Assembly: GCA_947626435.1 (NCBI GenBank)
Contig: CANQSB010000019.1
Span: 1 to 64,000, forward strand
Reading direction: 5' to 3'
DNA length: 64,000 bases
Source of the DNA: an uncultured Lachnospiraceae bacterium
Lineage (GTDB): Bacteria; Bacillota; Clostridia; Lachnospirales; Lachnospiraceae
The translations under genes and the position numbers were made by a program. The notes below the pieces were generated by a model. The model was not told the DNA's origin. It ran no database searches and saw only the letters and a list, made by a program, of their open reading frames with translations. The first letter of the stretch is position 1. Each line of letters begins with the position of its first letter. Below, in pieces: positions 63,688-64,000 of this stretch.

Positions 63688-64000
63688 TTTTCCCCTCCAT
63701 TTTGACTTGCGCGGTCTGCGCGTCTGATTACCTCAAAGCACATCCTACCGTTGTGATATGGACATTTCCATGGCTCGACTATCGGCTTTTCACTGTCGGG
63801 AACACCGTCCTTTGACACTCTCCAGTACCATTCTTTTCCCGACGTGTAACCGCCGCGTCCGTCAATCACATACTTTTTTATAAATTCCCACTCGCTGCAT
63901 GCCGCGTCGAGATATTCTTTCCTGCCGCTCCTTTCATAGCCGTTCAGGAAGCCGACCACCGTTTCCGCCTGTACCCACCAGATACGCCATTCGTTGACGG
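63684..64000 (-). CDS. Cellobiose/mannobiose 2-epimerase, C-terminal part (cut by window)
   Basis: The frame runs off the window end, so only the last 105 residues are seen. [20 protein letters not shown], then [17 protein letters not shown], carry the WWVQAE and PYHNGRMC motifs of the N-acylglucosamine/cellobiose 2-epimerase family, including a catalytic His. It converts beta-1,4-mannobiose to mannosylglucose for the adjacent GH130_1. The stop overlaps the GH130 start by 4 bases, so the genes are coupled. Confidence 0.87.
   Translation of the reverse strand, partial: VNEWRIWWVQAETVVGFLNGYERSGRKEYLDAACSEWEFIKKYVIDGRGGYTSGKEWYWRVSKDGVPDSEKPIVEPWKCPYHNGRMCFEVIRRADRASQNGGEK

Overview
The window looks like the chromosome of a motile, anaerobic, plant-fibre-degrading member of the Lachnospiraceae (Roseburia/Agathobacter/Butyrivibrio-like Clostridia). 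The evidence is the FabK-type fatty-acid operon with a fused AccD-AccA, very long flagellins beginning MVVQHNLQAINSNR, ABC sugar transporters encoded without an ATPase, GH130 phosphorylases, strong AGGAGG ribosome-binding sites and sigma-A promoters. Family assignments are by motif recognition; no database search was possible.

Layout. 1-4.7 kb is a graveyard of mobile-element genes: a truncated serine recombinase, a PDDEXK/DUF1016 nuclease (intact), fragments of an SNF2-type helicase and a sigma-like factor with two in-frame TAG codons, and the C-terminal half of a tyrosine integrase. 4.7-20.3 kb is mostly chromosomal: RlmD- and RlmI-type rRNA methyltransferases, a DUF1266 protein, a DraRnl-like RNA ligase, tRNA-Tyr and tRNA-Glu, an XRE regulator, a Sel1-repeat protein, an HD-domain protein, an SH3 protein, an M13 peptidase lipoprotein, an alpha/beta hydrolase, a GDPD, a PAP2-like protein, a PHP phosphoesterase and CheD.

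20.5-27.9 kb holds the most striking system. Two tandem copies of one module each contain a flagellin gene, its own divergent csrA, and an invertible segment. Each segment carries a minimal FimB-like tyrosine recombinase (196 aa) with its own sigma-A promoter and terminator, plus an outward-pointing sigma-28 (FliA/SigD) promoter at the far end. The segment is bounded by inverted 30-bp sites made of two 11-bp arms around an 8-bp spacer. The spacer is identical within a module but different between modules (TCGGGCAG versus TTAGCCAA), so each flagellin should switch separately. As assembled, both sigma-28 promoters point away from their csrA-flagellin operons, so both switches read as OFF; inversion would turn either one ON. 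The csrA-flagellin leaders share a conserved hairpin and GGA motifs overlapping the flagellin Shine-Dalgarno, so a second, translational layer of control is likely.

28-36.9 kb is a fatty-acid synthesis operon on the minus strand (acpP-fabK-fabD-fabG-fabF-fabZ-accDA-fabH-MarR). It has a clear sigma-A promoter with a FabT-like palindrome just downstream of the predicted start. accB and accC, which sit inside this operon in streptococci, are missing here.

37-64 kb is a carbohydrate region: an apparently cytosolic GH9, lipoprotein GH10 xylanase and GH5 glucanase around an AraC regulator, two U32-like paralogues, then a long minus-strand set of two ABC importers (two binding proteins, four permeases) with NHL, Yip1 and DUF5696 proteins. 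The window ends in an SGNH esterase, two GH130 phosphorylases and a cellobiose 2-epimerase (cut by the window edge), which together suggest beta-mannan oligosaccharide use.
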